Counted from the stretch's first letter, positions 44,591-55,797 are shown. The stretch: DNA of 64,000 nt from Coptis chinensis (GCA_015680905.1 CM027378.1:12319001-12383000), one strand, 5' to 3'. Notes: generated by a model from the sequence alone, not told the origin. Made by a program: numbers and translations.

Positions 44591-45595
44591 TCATAGAACT
44601 TCTACTTGGAACTTCCGCTGACCGTCTATATATGCGTTCATGGATTCCTCACGCTCCGTATCACACTGGACTAGGGTCTCCATGGTAGCTTGGAGCTCCC
44701 GATTACTAGCACTGAGCTCCTCAAAATTCTGATGGATGTTAACCTGCCTAGTCCGCAGATCCACACAAATGGTATTAAGAGAACACATGCCACATTGAAG
44801 CAATGCCATGCGTTCTATATCAGAAGTAGCCTTTTGCAAGGCATCATCCTCAAAACATGCCGTATCTTCCTCATCATCATTTGAATCAGCAACCCTATCC
44901 TCAGGCAACCGCTACATCGTCTGAATACATTTCGTATAAATCATTGCATTTGCATGCAACTTCAACATAACCCGATCAATTTTCGAAACAGCTCCAAATT
45001 GTAACATGATTTTAGTAATCAAAAGAGGGAAGGGTGCAAAATATTTTCCAACGCCTCTAAGCTCAGCAATCAAAAAGTCGAGGATGCAAAACTCATACCT
45101 CTTCTCCTGAAGAACCCAAAGAACGTGCATACAAGACGAGCTGATGTCGCTGACTTTCGAGGTGCCAATGGTGTTCTTACCAAGCCATTGAGCTACAGCC
45201 AGCTGGTTGGTTCTTAGAGATGACTGTCGAACATAATGAGATTTCGCATTGTACTGTCCCTCTAATACAGTCTCTCTCATCAATGCCTCGATCCCACCCC
45301 ACTGCAATTCCTGCAATGTAACTATGGGGTGGTTGTTTGGCTCAACGCCTAGCATCCTAGATAACATCCCTGTGCACACTTCTCACCTCATACCATTCAC
45401 CTTCATAAAAATCTTCCGACCTTCGATCTCCTTCTTCTTGTAAAAATTCAAAATCAAATCCAGATGGTAAAAATCGTTCTTCGTATACCACAACTTCTGC
45501 CATTTCCTACGCATAATCTCATCACCATAAAAGGGTGAAAATTGGTCGAAGGTGAAAACTTGTTTGGGAAGAATTTTATGATTCTTAGCAGCCAT
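44591..45595 (-). pseudogene. ORF X of element D, about 334 codons
   Basis: The minus-strand start at 45595 is MAAKNHKILPKQVFTFDQF. One frame runs to 44591 with only two in-frame stops: TGA after VNGMR near 45383 and TAG after CIQTM near 44909. Segments: LILNFYKKKEIEGRKIFMKV, MLSRMLGVEPNNHP, LQWGGIEALMRETVLEGQY, VAQWLGKNTIGTS, FCILDFLIAELRGVGKYF, FPLLITKIMLQFG, then an acidic part (SNDDEEDTACFEDD) and a C-terminal predicted coiled coil (IHQNFEELSASNRELQATME). This resembles the plant-transposon-associated proteins of Athila relatives and may be a diverged paralogue of ORF Y. The function is unknown. It is absent in elements A and B. Confidence 0.65.
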
Positions 45596-46165
45596 TGAGG
45601 TTTTTGAATTCGAAAATGGGGTTAGGGTAAGGTGGGGGAGAGGTAATGAAACAAGGAATCAAAATTTGGTTTGAGTGGAGTGGGCGCGCGATTTCTTTTC
45701 TTTTTTTATTTTTTTTTTGGTTCGGTTTCGCTCGAACTGATGGAGGCGTGAATTGAAGAAGGTGAACGTGATGGGTTTTTGGCTATTTTGGAGACTCACG
45801 TGTGAGTCACATGACTGCGAGGTTTTGGGCCCAAGCCCAAACAAATTCGAAAAATGTCTATTCTGCCCTTATGCGTGCAAACTTAAAATTGAAATTCTCG
45901 ATTCGTTAACGGTCTGATTTTTGCGAATGAGCTATTAAAACTATCAGCAAAGATAGTACAATCCAATGATCCATAAAAACTCAAATCTAACCATGGTTGA
46001 CATAAGAAAATGGAAAACACCTCAAAGTGCGTGCATGATATAAGTTATGTGATCAAATGAAATCTAAATTTATAGATATTGTCAATCTGAATCAAAATAC
46101 AACTAAACGGCATAAACAACAAGAATAGGAAGTTGAAAGATCAAGAAAAGGAAAGACCAAACACC

Positions 46166-46179
46166 CCACCCCCAAACAA
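46166..46179 (-). other. Interstitial polypurine-tract-like motif, D-1
   Basis: Minus strand TTGTTTGGGGGTGG followed by GGTGTTTGGTC. About 365 bp behind the end of integrase. The upstream context (GGGAATCTGACTTTAAAAGA) is shared with elements A and B. Confidence 0.65.
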
Positions 46180-46540
46180 ATTTTAGACAACATGGTTAAA
46201 AAATTTGTTTAAAAACGTGGGTCTTTTAAAGTCAGATTCCCGAGACTTGCTAGATTACTATTTTTATGGTTTTAATATTTTTTTACTTTTTATGAATAAG
46301 GTTTAATATAAAGGAAAACAATAAAGAAATAAAAACGTAAATCACTCCATAGAGAAACATGACTTTAAAACCCGAGAAAACATGCAAGAGTGAATTACGT
46401 TAACCGTGGACTTAAGATCCGGTACTTATAGCCACACACTCCAATAGGAGGACCCGGTTACCTTAATGGTGCACTTGCCAATATATGGAAGTGAAAGGAA
46501 GTACACCAAACATCAAAGGTGAGTCCTCATAGACAAGGCC

Positions 46541-47620
46541 CTATAAAAGGACATCCTCCACATCAGGGGATATTAACTTGTGAAAATATTTTAACCGTTG
46601 GCCATTGACTTGAAAGGTACTGTTGTCCTTGGGATTTACCAAGGTTATTACCCCGTAAGGGGTGACTTCAGTAACCAGAAAAGGACCAGACCAACGGGTT
46701 TTTAATTTCCCTGGGAAAATATGCAAACGAGAGTTGTAAAGCAAGACCTTTTAACCAACTACAAACTCTTTACGCAAAATTTGTTTATCATGAGCACGTT
46801 TCATTTTAGCTTTATAATCCTTTGCGAGATCATAAGAATCGCTATAGATTTCTTCAAACTCATTTAATTGCAATTTGTGCTTGACACCCGCCTCATCAAA
46901 ATTGAAGTTAAGGCTTTTTGTAGCCCACATAGCACGGTGCTCTAATTCAATGGGCAAGTGACAAGGTTTTCCAAACACAAGTATAAAAAGAGACATACCT
47001 ATAGGAGTTTTAAAAGCAGTCCTATATGCCTATAAGGCATCAGTTAGACGCTTAGACCAATCTTTTCTATCAGGATTTACTGTTGTTTCTAATATTTTTT
47101 TAATTTTCCTATTAGAGACTTCTACTTGGCCACAAGTTTGTGGATGATAAGGAGTTGCCACCTTATGGGTAACTCCATACTTTTTAACTAGAGAAGCAAC
47201 AACTTTGTTACAAAAATATGTTCCGCCATCACTAATGATGGCTTTAGGAATGCCAAACCGACAGAAAATGTATTCCTTAACAAAAAACACAACTGTCTTA
47301 TGGTCATTGCTGCGGCAAGCCATGACCTCTATCCATTTAGACACGTAGTCCACGACAACAAGAATTTTAAAGGGGTAGGCCAATAAAACCCACATTGAAG
47401 AACTTTAGCTGCTATTTTCATACCACTAAAATGGCCACCACACTCTTTGTCATGGCAGAAGGATAGAACCTCATTATACTCCCACTGGGGAATACAACGA
47501 CGTATAATCTGATCTGCACAATACTTAAAAAGGTAGGGCTCATCCCAGTAGTATAGCTTAACTCTAGCAAAGAACTTATTCTGTTCATTTCTTAACCAAA
47601 CATCAGGAATAATATCAGAA
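46541..47620 (-). pseudogene. Integrase of element D
   Basis: Minus-strand segments in order: the zinc-binding part (HDKECGGHFSGMK and CGFYW, near 47400-47460), the catalytic core with Asp in VVVDYVSKWIE, Asp in IISDGGTYF and Glu in GQVEVSNRKIK (triad complete), then [18 protein letters not shown] and the C-terminal part with VLLYNSRLHIFPGKLK, RWSGPF and VNGQRLKYF. L-F-N-S-R-L-x-x-F-P-G-K-L-K-S-R-W-S-G-P-F is characteristic of Athila. Stops lie near 47028 and 46748. The enzyme would join cDNA ends to the genome. Confidence 0.9.
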
Positions 47621-47630
47621 GCTAAATAAT

Positions 47631-48200
47631 TTACAATGTCCGCATACCATGGTGCAGAAAAAATAGCATAGAGATGCTCACATCAGGAAAAGAGTTAGGT
47701 ATGGACTCAGAATCACTATCACTATCATTTGTTAGTCTAGATAAGTGGTCGAAAACTATATTTGCGATCCCTCTTTTATCCTTAATTTCTAAGGTGAACT
47801 CTTGCAGGAGAAGAATACATCGGATCAATTTCTGTTTAGCATCATTCTTTGCGAGAAGGTACCTAAGGGCTGCATGGTCCATGTAAACTAAGGTCTTTAT
47901 ACCAACTAAATAAGGACGAAACTTATCTAACGCATAAACCACATCTAAAAATTCTTTTTCTGTAGTAGTATAATTTCTTTTAGCATAGTTTAAAGTTTTA
48001 CTAGTATAATAAATAACAGTGGACTTATCATCTAGTTTCTGTCCTAACACAACACCAACAACATAATCACTAGCATCACATATAAGTTCGAAATGTTTAG
48101 ACTAATCAGGAGGCTGTATAATCGGTGCAGATGTTAAAGTGGCTTGTAAAAGTTTCAAAAGCCTGTTTACAATTATAATTGAAATAAAAAATGGCATCTT
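47631..48200 (-). pseudogene. RNase H domain of element D
   Basis: Minus strand: CDASDYVVGVVLGQKLDD, YYTSKTLNYAKRNYTTTEKE, VVYALDKFRPYLVG, YMDHAALRYLLAKNDAKQ, LLLQEFTLEIKDKRG and VFDHLSR. The acidic residues expected in the active site (Asp of CDAS, Glu of TEKE, Asp of YMDH, Asp of FDHLSR) are all present. A stop interrupts the part before CDAS. It lies between RT and integrase, as in all Ty3/gypsy elements. Confidence 0.9.
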
Positions 48201-48299
48201 TTAAAAGCAGATTAGTTAAAGGCCTAGCTATTTTTGAAAAATCCTTGATAAAGTGCCTATAAAAACCTGCATGGCCTAAAAAAGCTCTAATGTCACAGA

Positions 48300-49250
48300 T
48301 AGTCTGTGGTAAAGGTAAAGATGCTATCTTATCTAATTTGCCTTATCTACTTCGATGCCATCACTAGATATAATATGACCTAGCACTATTCCTTTTTTAA
48401 CCATAAAATGACATTTTTCCCAATTTAAAACCAGATTCTTTTCTTCACACCGTGTCAAAACCTTAGACAGATTAGACAGGCAGTCACTAAAAGAGTCTCC
48501 ATAAATAGAAAAAGCATCCATGAAAACTTCCATGAAGCACTCCACCATGTCACTAAAGATATGAAGCATACACCGCTGGAAGGTACTTGGAGCATTACAA
48601 AGGCCAAAAGGCATTCATTTATAGGCATATGTTCCAAAAAGACATGTGAAGGTAGTCTTTTCTTGGTCATCAATATCGATAATAATTTGAATATAGCCAG
48701 AGTAGCCATCTAAAAAATAATAATAAGCATGAACAGCTAGACGTTCGAGCATCTGATCTATAAAGGGTAAAGGAAAATGATCCTTTCATGTCATGGCATT
48801 TAAGCGTATGTAATCAATACAGATCCTCTATTTCATAGGAACACGCGTGGAAACATATTCACCCTTAGCATTACACACAATGGTAACCCCCGATTTCTTA
48901 GGAACTACATGAATGGGACTTACCTATTCATTATCGGAGATGGGATATATGATACCCGCATTGAGTAACCATAAGACTTCTTCCCTAACCACCTCTTTCA
49001 TGGCAGGGTTCAAGCGATGCTGAGGTTCACATGAAGTCTTTGCATTATCCTCCAAATGGATACGATGTGTGCATACATTAGGGTCAATCCCCTTAATGTC
49101 GCCTAGGGACCAACCAATCGCGGAACGATGTTCCCTAATCACCCTAATCAAATGTGCCTCTTCATCAGCAGACAACAGAGAAGATATAATTACCGGATGA
49201 CTACCATCTAGATCAACTTGAATATACTTCAACTCAGAAGGAAGAGGTTT
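48300..49250 (-). pseudogene. Reverse transcriptase of element D, altered active site
   Basis: Minus-strand motifs: LLNAGIIYPISDNE, RICIDYIRLNAMT, FLDGYSGYIQIIIDIDDQEK, MPFGLCNAPSTFQRC, then the catalytic loop. Where Athila RTs have F-M-D-D-F, this copy has VFMDAFSIYG: the second catalytic Asp is Ala (GCT). ILGHIISSDGIEV-like sequence follows. In-frame stops lie after SDNE (48924), before RICIDY, after NAMT and before MPFGLC. TGG-to-TAG and CGA-to-TGA changes explain most of them. The copy could not make active RT. Confidence 0.88.
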
Positions 49251-49639
49251 AAGCACAGGGGTGGGAGGAATGTCGATAAAGGATTCTGGAGGTTCCTCAT
49301 CGTGAATAGTGAAGACTTGTTTAGGCAGAAGGTCTTCAAACTCGGTAGATGGAGCTACAGAAGGATCTAAAATAGGAGTAGACTCGAAAAGGGCGTTGAC
49401 TTCCTCTACGTAGGAGTCATCGTCAAAATCCAAACTTCCAAAAGAAAGGAATTTATGCATCTGATTTTTTAGAAACGTGTTTTTGAAATAATCTTGAGCT
49501 AAGCTCTCGATCATGCTAACCTCCCCATCGATAGTCATATCAGGTAACTGTTGCATCATTTTAAAAATATTTATCTCAATAGAAAGATGGCCAAAAGACA
49601 TGGACATCGAACCATCGCGGCAGTTTATAAGCGCGTTGG

Positions 49640-49990
49640 CAATTGCCAAGAAAGGATGCCCTAAGATAATAGGAACAATGTCGTTAGCGACTTTTGTATC
49701 GAGGATAACGAAATCAGCCGGATAGTAGAAATCCTGAACCTTAACAAGCACGTTTTCAACCACACCCTTAGGATACTTAATAGAACGATCAGCTAATTGC
49801 AACGTCATTTTAGTTGGTTGCATCTCTTGTAGATCTATTTGTTTATATAAATAATAAGGGAGTAAGTTAACACTCGCCCCCAGGTCTAATAGAGTAGTTA
49901 TCGTGTGAGTATCCCCTAAGGTGCATTGTACAATAGGACGACCAGGGTCCTTGTACTTAACGATTCCATTATGTTCGGATAAAGTTGGAA
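49640..49990 (-). pseudogene. Aspartic protease region of element D
   Basis: Minus strand CTLGDTHTITTLLDLGASVN then LLPYYLYKQ, KMTLQLADRSIKYP, VQDFYYPADFVILD and IILGHPFLAIANA. D-L-G-A-S is the usual active-site form of Athila protease. In this part the frame is continuous with the RT part down to the stop at 48924. A long acidic linker (49250-49640) separates protease and RT. Confidence 0.85.
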
Positions 49991-49999
49991 ACTGTTAAG

Positions 50000-51436
50000 T
50001 TAGAAAGCAATCTTTAGGAATATTTGTTTTACACCTAGTAGTGCACAACTCTTTGAGAAACTTAGCATGGTGTTGTAACTTTTTAATAGCTTCAAGAAAA
50101 GGTAGGTTTATCATTAGATTTTTAAAAACTTCTCTAATCTCATCAAAATTCATATCCTTGGTTAACATGGCTAATCTCTAGAAAAATGGTGGTTTCTCTC
50201 TATATTTAGCATATGGATCAATAGGATGTTTAACCTTGGTCTTCAGTTTCTATTTCGGTATCTAGTAAGTTTTCATTTGTTATGACTATTGGTGGTGTAA
50301 CAACGGGCATAGTTACGGCGTTATCAACCATTTTGCCTGAACGGAGAGTGGTGATAGCATTTAACTCACCTACGTTTCCATTTTCATTACTAGTATTATC
50401 GGTTACTTCAAAGGTTGTGTTTGACATTTTAGGATTAGGTAAAGCTTGACCAGGAAACACACTTTTTGGCTGTCCTTTCTCTTGGGTCAATTGCTGTAAG
50501 GAATGTTGGATGGACTGTAAAATCTGTTGTTAATTTTGCATGAAGGTGTCGAAATGATCCGGTTGTGGAGGTGTGGTTGTTACAGGTGGTGTGACAGGAT
50601 CTACCTCACGTTGATTATTAACGGGTGGGTTGTGATAGTTATTATTAACCGGAACGATACCTTTATTAGCATTATAATTATTATTGTTATAATTATTATA
50701 ATTACCTTGTCCTTGTCGTGGTGGAGCTTGGTTGTAATTGTTTGTTGGCCTAACATTTTGATTATTATACCCTGGAGGTGTAACTTGTTGATTATTTCTC
50801 CAACTGAAGTTGGGATTTTGTCTCCAAGGGGCGTTAGGAATAGGATAACTATTTATGGAGCAAACATTATCTGGCTGTGATGGTGGTTGTTCATAGGCGA
50901 GAGGACAATATGAGTCGGGATGCTCAGAACTCAAACAGAAATTACATGGAATAGAGTTGACATTCTTGATAGGGGTAGGCTTTTGTTGAACATAAATAGC
51001 TTCTATCTTTTTAGTGAGGGATTCAATTAGAGTTTTTAGCTCAGGATCAGATTTAACCTCAAACATATTGGTAGCCCTAACTGTTGAAGAAGAACTAGCG
51101 GAGTGGGGGATATCGTTACTACCCCATAGTTATTATTACGCTTTGTTTGATCTTCTAAAAACCTATAAGCTTCTGAAGCTCTTTTACTGAGGAAACTACC
51201 CACATTCATTATATCAAGAACCTCTTTATGATGGTGTAAAATTCTCTTGAAAAAGGCATGAACTAACGTGTCTTTCGCAAGGTTATGATGTGGACTCTCT
51301 ATAAGAAGATCAATGAAACAATTCCAGGCCTCTGAAAAGGATTCATGAGGATTCTAGTGGAAGAAATGAATCTTCTAAAGCATTTCATCTGTCTTCAGTG
51401 GTGGGTAAAATTGTTCCATAAACAATTTGAAATTAA
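50000..51436 (-). pseudogene. Gag of element D, N-terminally truncated
   Basis: The minus strand begins abruptly at FMEQFYPPLKTDEML and continues FLSKRASEAYRFLED. A zinc knuckle CNFCLSSEHPDSYC (C-x2-C-x4-H-x4-C) lies near 50935. An Asn/Pro/Gln-rich stretch (GNYNNYNNNNYNANKG) and KSVFPGQALPNPK follow, then the segment leading to protease (FDEIREVFKNLMINLP). The first 190 or so codons found in elements A and C are missing, marking the truncated 5' end of D. Confidence 0.85.
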
Positions 51437-51700
51437 CCTTTAACATTATGTCACTACAAAATTTGAAAATTGATAACCTTATGACGAGAAAACCATTACT
51501 CTCATTAGTTTTGTTAGAATCGATTGAACTAGGAAACCTTACGATTAAACAAGCTAGGAGTAGAACGAATTCTATACTCCATACGTTTCACGATAACCGA
51601 GAGTAGAATCTTTGATCATATCAATGTTTTAGCTTTAGGTTTACTTATTCATAGCATAAATAGTTAAGAGTAGGTAAAACTATTGTTTTACACTTTACCA
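51437..51700 (+). repeat. Truncated 5' LTR end of element B
   Basis: It shares CTAGGAGTAGAACGAATTCT and TACTCTCATT with the minus-strand LTR end of D and finishes CACTTTACCA directly before the primer-binding site. The left part of the LTR is missing. Confidence 0.75.
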
Positions 51701-51702
51701 AA

Positions 51703-51715
51703 TGGCGTCGCTGCC
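51703..51715 (+). other. Primer-binding site, tRNA-Asp type (element B)
   Basis: TGGCGTCGCTGCC, two mismatches from the tRNA-Asp complement, followed by GTCTTAAACTCTTTCAGGG as in elements A and C. Confidence 0.75.
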
Positions 51716-52950
51716 GTCTTAAACTCTTTCAGGGCAAGAATTCAATTAGTTGAATCCAAGGAGCAATCCCCCATTCTCAACCCACCCACCCTTTTAATAT
51801 TTCATTCTTATTTCTTACATTTTCGATACTGTTCACTGTTTTAGGCACGGGGGCGCACGCCCTCCATTTTGCCTTGTTTAGAGCGCACCCGCCCTCCTTT
51901 ATGTCTGTAGATTCACAGTGAAGAACACTGCATCATAGGTATTTGTAAATTTCAAAAAATTCTGAAAATTTACAGGCATAATCTTTAAGATATTGTTGAT
52001 TTACTGGAATAATTCCGGAATTTGCCAAGTTATTTTACCTAGAGAACTAATACCATCTTTACAGTGCTGCATTTCAGCTTTCAAACTGTAAGTTCCGAAA
52101 AAAACTGAAGAGTTAGGTAACTTAGGAAGTTCCAAAAATTCCAATATTTTTACAAGAGTATCTATCATAAGTCAGGAGTTTACCGTAAAAGTTTGAAGTG
52201 CTTTGATTTGTTTTGACCATCTAACTAGTGAATTGTTTCCAGTGTGTTTCTGCAGTTTTGCAACATTTAATTTCTGGAACAACAACCAATAAAGAGGGTT
52301 TGTAAAACTTCAATTGCTCTAAATATTTTACAGGAATATGCATGATCTGTCAGGATTCTCCAATAAAAGTTTGGCGATTTTTGACTCTGTTTTGATTGAT
52401 TAACCATTCGGTGGTTTGTATTATGTCCGAAAACTATCTCACAAACTTTGTAGGGCAGTAGAAGGACTTTCATAACTCCGATTGATCTGACATTTTACAG
52501 GCAAATTACTGGACCTCTAAGCAAACTACTGTAAACATTTCAAAAATTTTGGAGTACGCGCCTGCGACCTATTAGCCCTATCATTTGAGCGCACCCGCCC
52601 TTAAAGTACTGGACATCAGGTAAAGCAAGAGTGCACACACGCCCTATTAAGCTTGTTTCCAAGTGCGCCTGTGCCCCTTTTGAAGAACCCGATTTTCCTA
52701 GGTGAGTCACCTACTCTCATTTTGTTTATATTTTTTTTTATATATTCAGTGTTTCCATCTTCTTAAATACACTGGGATTGCGTATACAAGACGCTATTCA
52801 TACGCGTAGCAAGGAGGCATTTGGGTACTCTTTCTTTCACTCCTCATCTCTTCTGTCAGAGGAGTTTTAATTATAGTATATCAGGTTGTTATTTGATTGT
52901 TGTTCATATTTCTTTCATATTAGACTTAGCCTTGCATGAGATTAAGGTAT
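51716..52950 (+). other. Leader of element B
   Basis: Non-coding sequence similar to the leaders of A and C (CAATCCCCCATTCT; TCTTTACAGTGCTGCATTTC; CAAGGAGGCATTTGG). A diverged GAGCGCACCCGCCC array lies at 52550-52690, ending at CCTAG followed by GTGAGT (52702), a good splice-donor sequence. An acceptor-like TTTCTTTCATATTAG ends near 52923. Confidence 0.65.
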
Positions 52951-53054
52951 GGTAAGAACTAAACCATCTAGCATTATATATCGTAAACGTCAACGCACAA
53001 GCCTATTTAGAAATTTATAGTTAGAGTTTTGTTTACATATTAATTGTCCTAAAA

Positions 53055-53078
53055 TATATATATATATATATATATATA
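53055..53078. repeat. TA microsatellite
   Basis: About twelve TA dinucleotides just upstream of the zinc-knuckle frame of element B; they may have replaced the original start of that ORF. Confidence 0.85.
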
Positions 53079-53080
53079 CG

Positions 53081-54838
53081 AACAATCATGTGATTCTTAT
53101 GCACACCCTTCACCATGTTCATGCTGTGGTAGTCCTTACCATTGGGCTTCTCATTGCCCATCATATCAAGAGCAATCATGTGATTATTATGCAAACTCTT
53201 CACCATGTTCATGCTGTGGTAGTCCTTACCATTGGGTTTCTCATTGCCCATCATATCAAGAGTTTGAACCTACTATAAGATATAATAATAATTATGAGCC
53301 TCAATTTTCAAATTTTTATAGTAACCCATATAATCAAGAGTTTTCTAGTCATCCAAACAATACATGGAGTCAACCAGTGTCATCTACTTCTAGTTCCGTG
53401 ATGAGTGTGTACAACGAACCAAACACTTTTCCGTGCACAATTTGTCCGGATCCAGACCACATCGCCCATTAATGTCCCATATTTATTCAGCCTCAACCTA
53501 ACCCATCACAGTATGATATCAACCAGAGTCACTCATACGCCAATAACTATGACTATCAAACACCATACCAACCAGACCCATACCACCAAGCTAGCTTCCT
53601 TTCTGCTAACAACATTTGACAAAATAATGGCCAAAAACAAGCAATACTATACCAGAATCTAGCCCAATTGATTTCCATGATCCCCTCACCTAACACAAAA
53701 CTTTCAACCTTGCAAGAGATTGACATACAAGTCGAACAACCTATTCCTATAACCACATCATTCGACCTAGTTAAGACCTACCCTGAATTTCCTGAATCAT
53801 TACCTTCCCATGACCCTCCAATTAACCATTATGTTGACTCCACACCCCACCTGGATGAGGAAATTCTTGCAGACGACTCTTTAGGATTGTTTTGGATGAC
53901 CACTCAAATTTGATAGATGCCTCCGAGGAACCTCCCACTGATCCATTTGAAGATGAATATTATGATGACACATTAGAAGATATTTATAAATGTGTGACAG
54001 AGGAAGAATTTGATAACTATTGGCATTCTCTTAATATGGACCCTCCTGTTGAGCATGTCTAGGTCTTTGTGTTTGCTAACCGCACTCGGCTGGATGATTC
54101 CTTAACACATTCGAATGATGCCATTGAGTATACTTATAGTGTTTTAGAGGAAGATGGTGAGAAAATAGAGATTAACAATTCTAATCTAAGGCATGAACAA
54201 GTTAATGTGCAAGAAAAAGAGGAAGTTACATCTTTAGAGTAATGTGAATCTCAATTTAGTTTGGTAGCAGAGGAAATAATAATGGAAGAAATAGATGAAT
54301 TTCTTAAAGGTAAAGCCATGAACCACACCTTTATGGATTCAGCCAAGCCAGATGTAGAGTTTTCAAGAGCATGTGAGGATCCACCAACTGATGAACCACT
54401 AACCGACCACCATCCACCTGAGTTACCACCTCCTAAAATTCAACCATCTACCATAACTAAGCCATCCATTCACCACCATTTCAGAGGAATCTCAAATTTG
54501 CACTTAAGCCAATTACCTCAGAGACCCTCTATAATTTTTTTAACCCTCATGGTGAAAAGTGTTTGCCTAGCACACAATCCCATAAGTACACCATTCCTGT
54601 AGTTGAGAGCCAAGCTTTGACCGAGTGTAGTGAGAAATCTAATTTGTCTTATTTTTTCTCATTTGAGCCTCATGAAAGACATCAAGATCCATACTTCATT
54701 CATTTCTCACCTAAAATATCATTAATTTATCTTTTGGGTCATTCTAACTCTTTAACACAGCTACAACATGATGGTTTGCATATGTTCTTTGATGGGTTGC
54801 ATAAGTTTTATTTTATTCTTCTACATGATTGCTTCTAA
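53081..54838 (+). pseudogene. Zinc-knuckle ORF of element B
   Basis: Read with a few stops and frame changes. It begins with a 30-residue unit repeated in tandem (90-bp period, at 53083 and 53173), each with a zinc knuckle CSCCGSPYHWASHC or a close variant (C-x2-C-x4-H-x4-C). A third, diverged knuckle CTICPDPDHIAH-stop-C lies near 53440. Asn/Tyr/Pro-rich sequence (NNNYEPQFSNFYSN) and an acidic region (EDEYYDDTLEDIY) follow, then EIDEFLKGKAMNHTF, which matches the EIDEFLKNRDEYHNY tail of the gag-protease in element A. So the C-terminal tail is shared but the gag core and protease are gone. Probably an RNA-binding protein of a non-autonomous element. Confidence 0.6.
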
Positions 54839-54985
54839 TTATACAACTTCATTCTATTTGGGGGCGCATTTAGTATCATATTTTTATGGCTAGACCCCCA
54901 ACTTTTTCGACTATTAGTTTATAGTTGACCACGCATCATCCATTTTGTGCCATCCCAGTTTCTTGCTTGTTTGGGAGTGTGCATA

Positions 54986-55090
54986 GTCTAGGGGAATATG
55001 ACGTAAAACGACCCCACATTAAGTCTAAGGGAATCTGACTTAAAACGACCTCACATTAAGTCTAGGGGAATCTGACTTAAAACGACCCAC
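54986..55090 (+). repeat. Three tandem copies of a 37-bp motif
   Basis: AAGTCTAGGGGAATCTGACT followed by TAAAACGACC is repeated three times with small changes. Elements A and D have it once, just before their first interstitial polypurine-tract-like motif. Confidence 0.75.
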
Positions 55091-55127
55091 GTGTTTAAAC
55101 AAATTTTCTAACCATGTTTTCAAAAAT

Positions 55128-55141
55128 TTGTTTGGGGGTGG
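55128..55141 (+). other. Interstitial polypurine-tract-like motif, B-1
   Basis: TTGTTTGGGGGTGG followed by GGTGTTTGGTC, as behind pol in element D (46166-46179). Confidence 0.65.
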
Positions 55142-55392
55142 GGTGTTTGGTCTTTCCATTCTTGATAACTCAACTTCCTATTCTGGCCCATCATCGTCGC
55201 GTGGCTAGTTTATTTTATGTTCTTGTTATGTTAAGACTTGTTTACTTGTTTTTCGTAGATTTTGTTTCCGAATTGTTAGTTAAGTAGTTAATATTTGGAT
55301 TCTGTAATTGTTATTTTTTTAAAATTTAATTTGAAGTTATTTTAGTTTTCGGCATATACTATATTTTGTATCGTGAATCCCACCCTTCCAAC

Positions 55393-55406
55393 TTGTTTGG
55401 GGGTGG
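55393..55406 (+). other. Interstitial polypurine-tract-like motif, B-2
   Basis: TTGTTTGGGGGTGG after GAATCCCACCCTTCCAAC, as behind ORF X in element D (44287-44300). Only about 250 bp separate B-1 and B-2, against 1.87 kb in D, so ORF X is missing here. Confidence 0.65.
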
Positions 55407-55714
55407 AATTATTTATTTAGCAATGCCTCTAGTCATATCCACGTATTTTTGTCGAAATATTATTACCCGCTTGATAATGATTGAATTATGTGAGAATGTT
55501 GTTAAATTGGTGTCGCTAGAATTAGCAAGTGTTGTTTGGTGCAACCTCAAGGAGTCATAATTAAATGATTGCTATTTTAATTTCAGCCAAAAAGCTATTG
55601 GGTTGGTTTTGGAGCATGCCTATTGTCTAGTTCTATTTTGGATTTAGAAATGTATTTTTCCATCATGTTGTCTTAACTAGTTGGGAAACTTGTAGAACTT
55701 AGAAACTAGTCCTC

Positions 55715-55722
55715 TATAAATA
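55715..55722 (+). promoter_or_regulatory. TATA-like box upstream of ORF Y (element B)
   Basis: CCTCTATAAATACAGGG followed by TTCACTCTCAAC, matching the element D box at 43961-43968. It lies 320 bp before the ORF Y ATG. Confidence 0.5.
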
Positions 55723-55797
55723 CAGGGTTCACTCTCAACTTCACATCACAGCTCTTACTTTGCATCTCTCACTTTACCTTTGATTTTCACTTCATAG

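Larger units (their letters stand above)
39585..51436 (-). mobile_element. Element D: Athila-like element with pol and two extra ORFs
   Basis: Minus-strand order: gag (51436-50000), protease, RT, RNase H, integrase (to 46541), ORF X (45595-44591), ORF Y (43567-42986), polypurine tract (40920-40933) and 3' LTR (40917-39585). The 5' LTR, primer-binding site and gag N terminus are missing; the element is cut at about 51436 next to element B. Integrase and RNase H residues match the Athila lineage of Ty3/gypsy. All frames have stops, so the copy is dead. It is the only one in the window with RT and integrase, and its relatives may have served A, B and C. Confidence 0.88.

Noticed and set aside
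42986-45595. ORFs X and Y as a retroviral-type envelope
   Set aside because: They occupy the env position, but no signal peptide, membrane anchor or cleavage site is visible, so an envelope function was not called.
50527-50880. 117-codon plus-strand frame rich in Ile and Trp
   Set aside because: It is the antisense of the Asn-rich gag region of element D, where AAT/AAC codons read as Ile and Val on the other strand.
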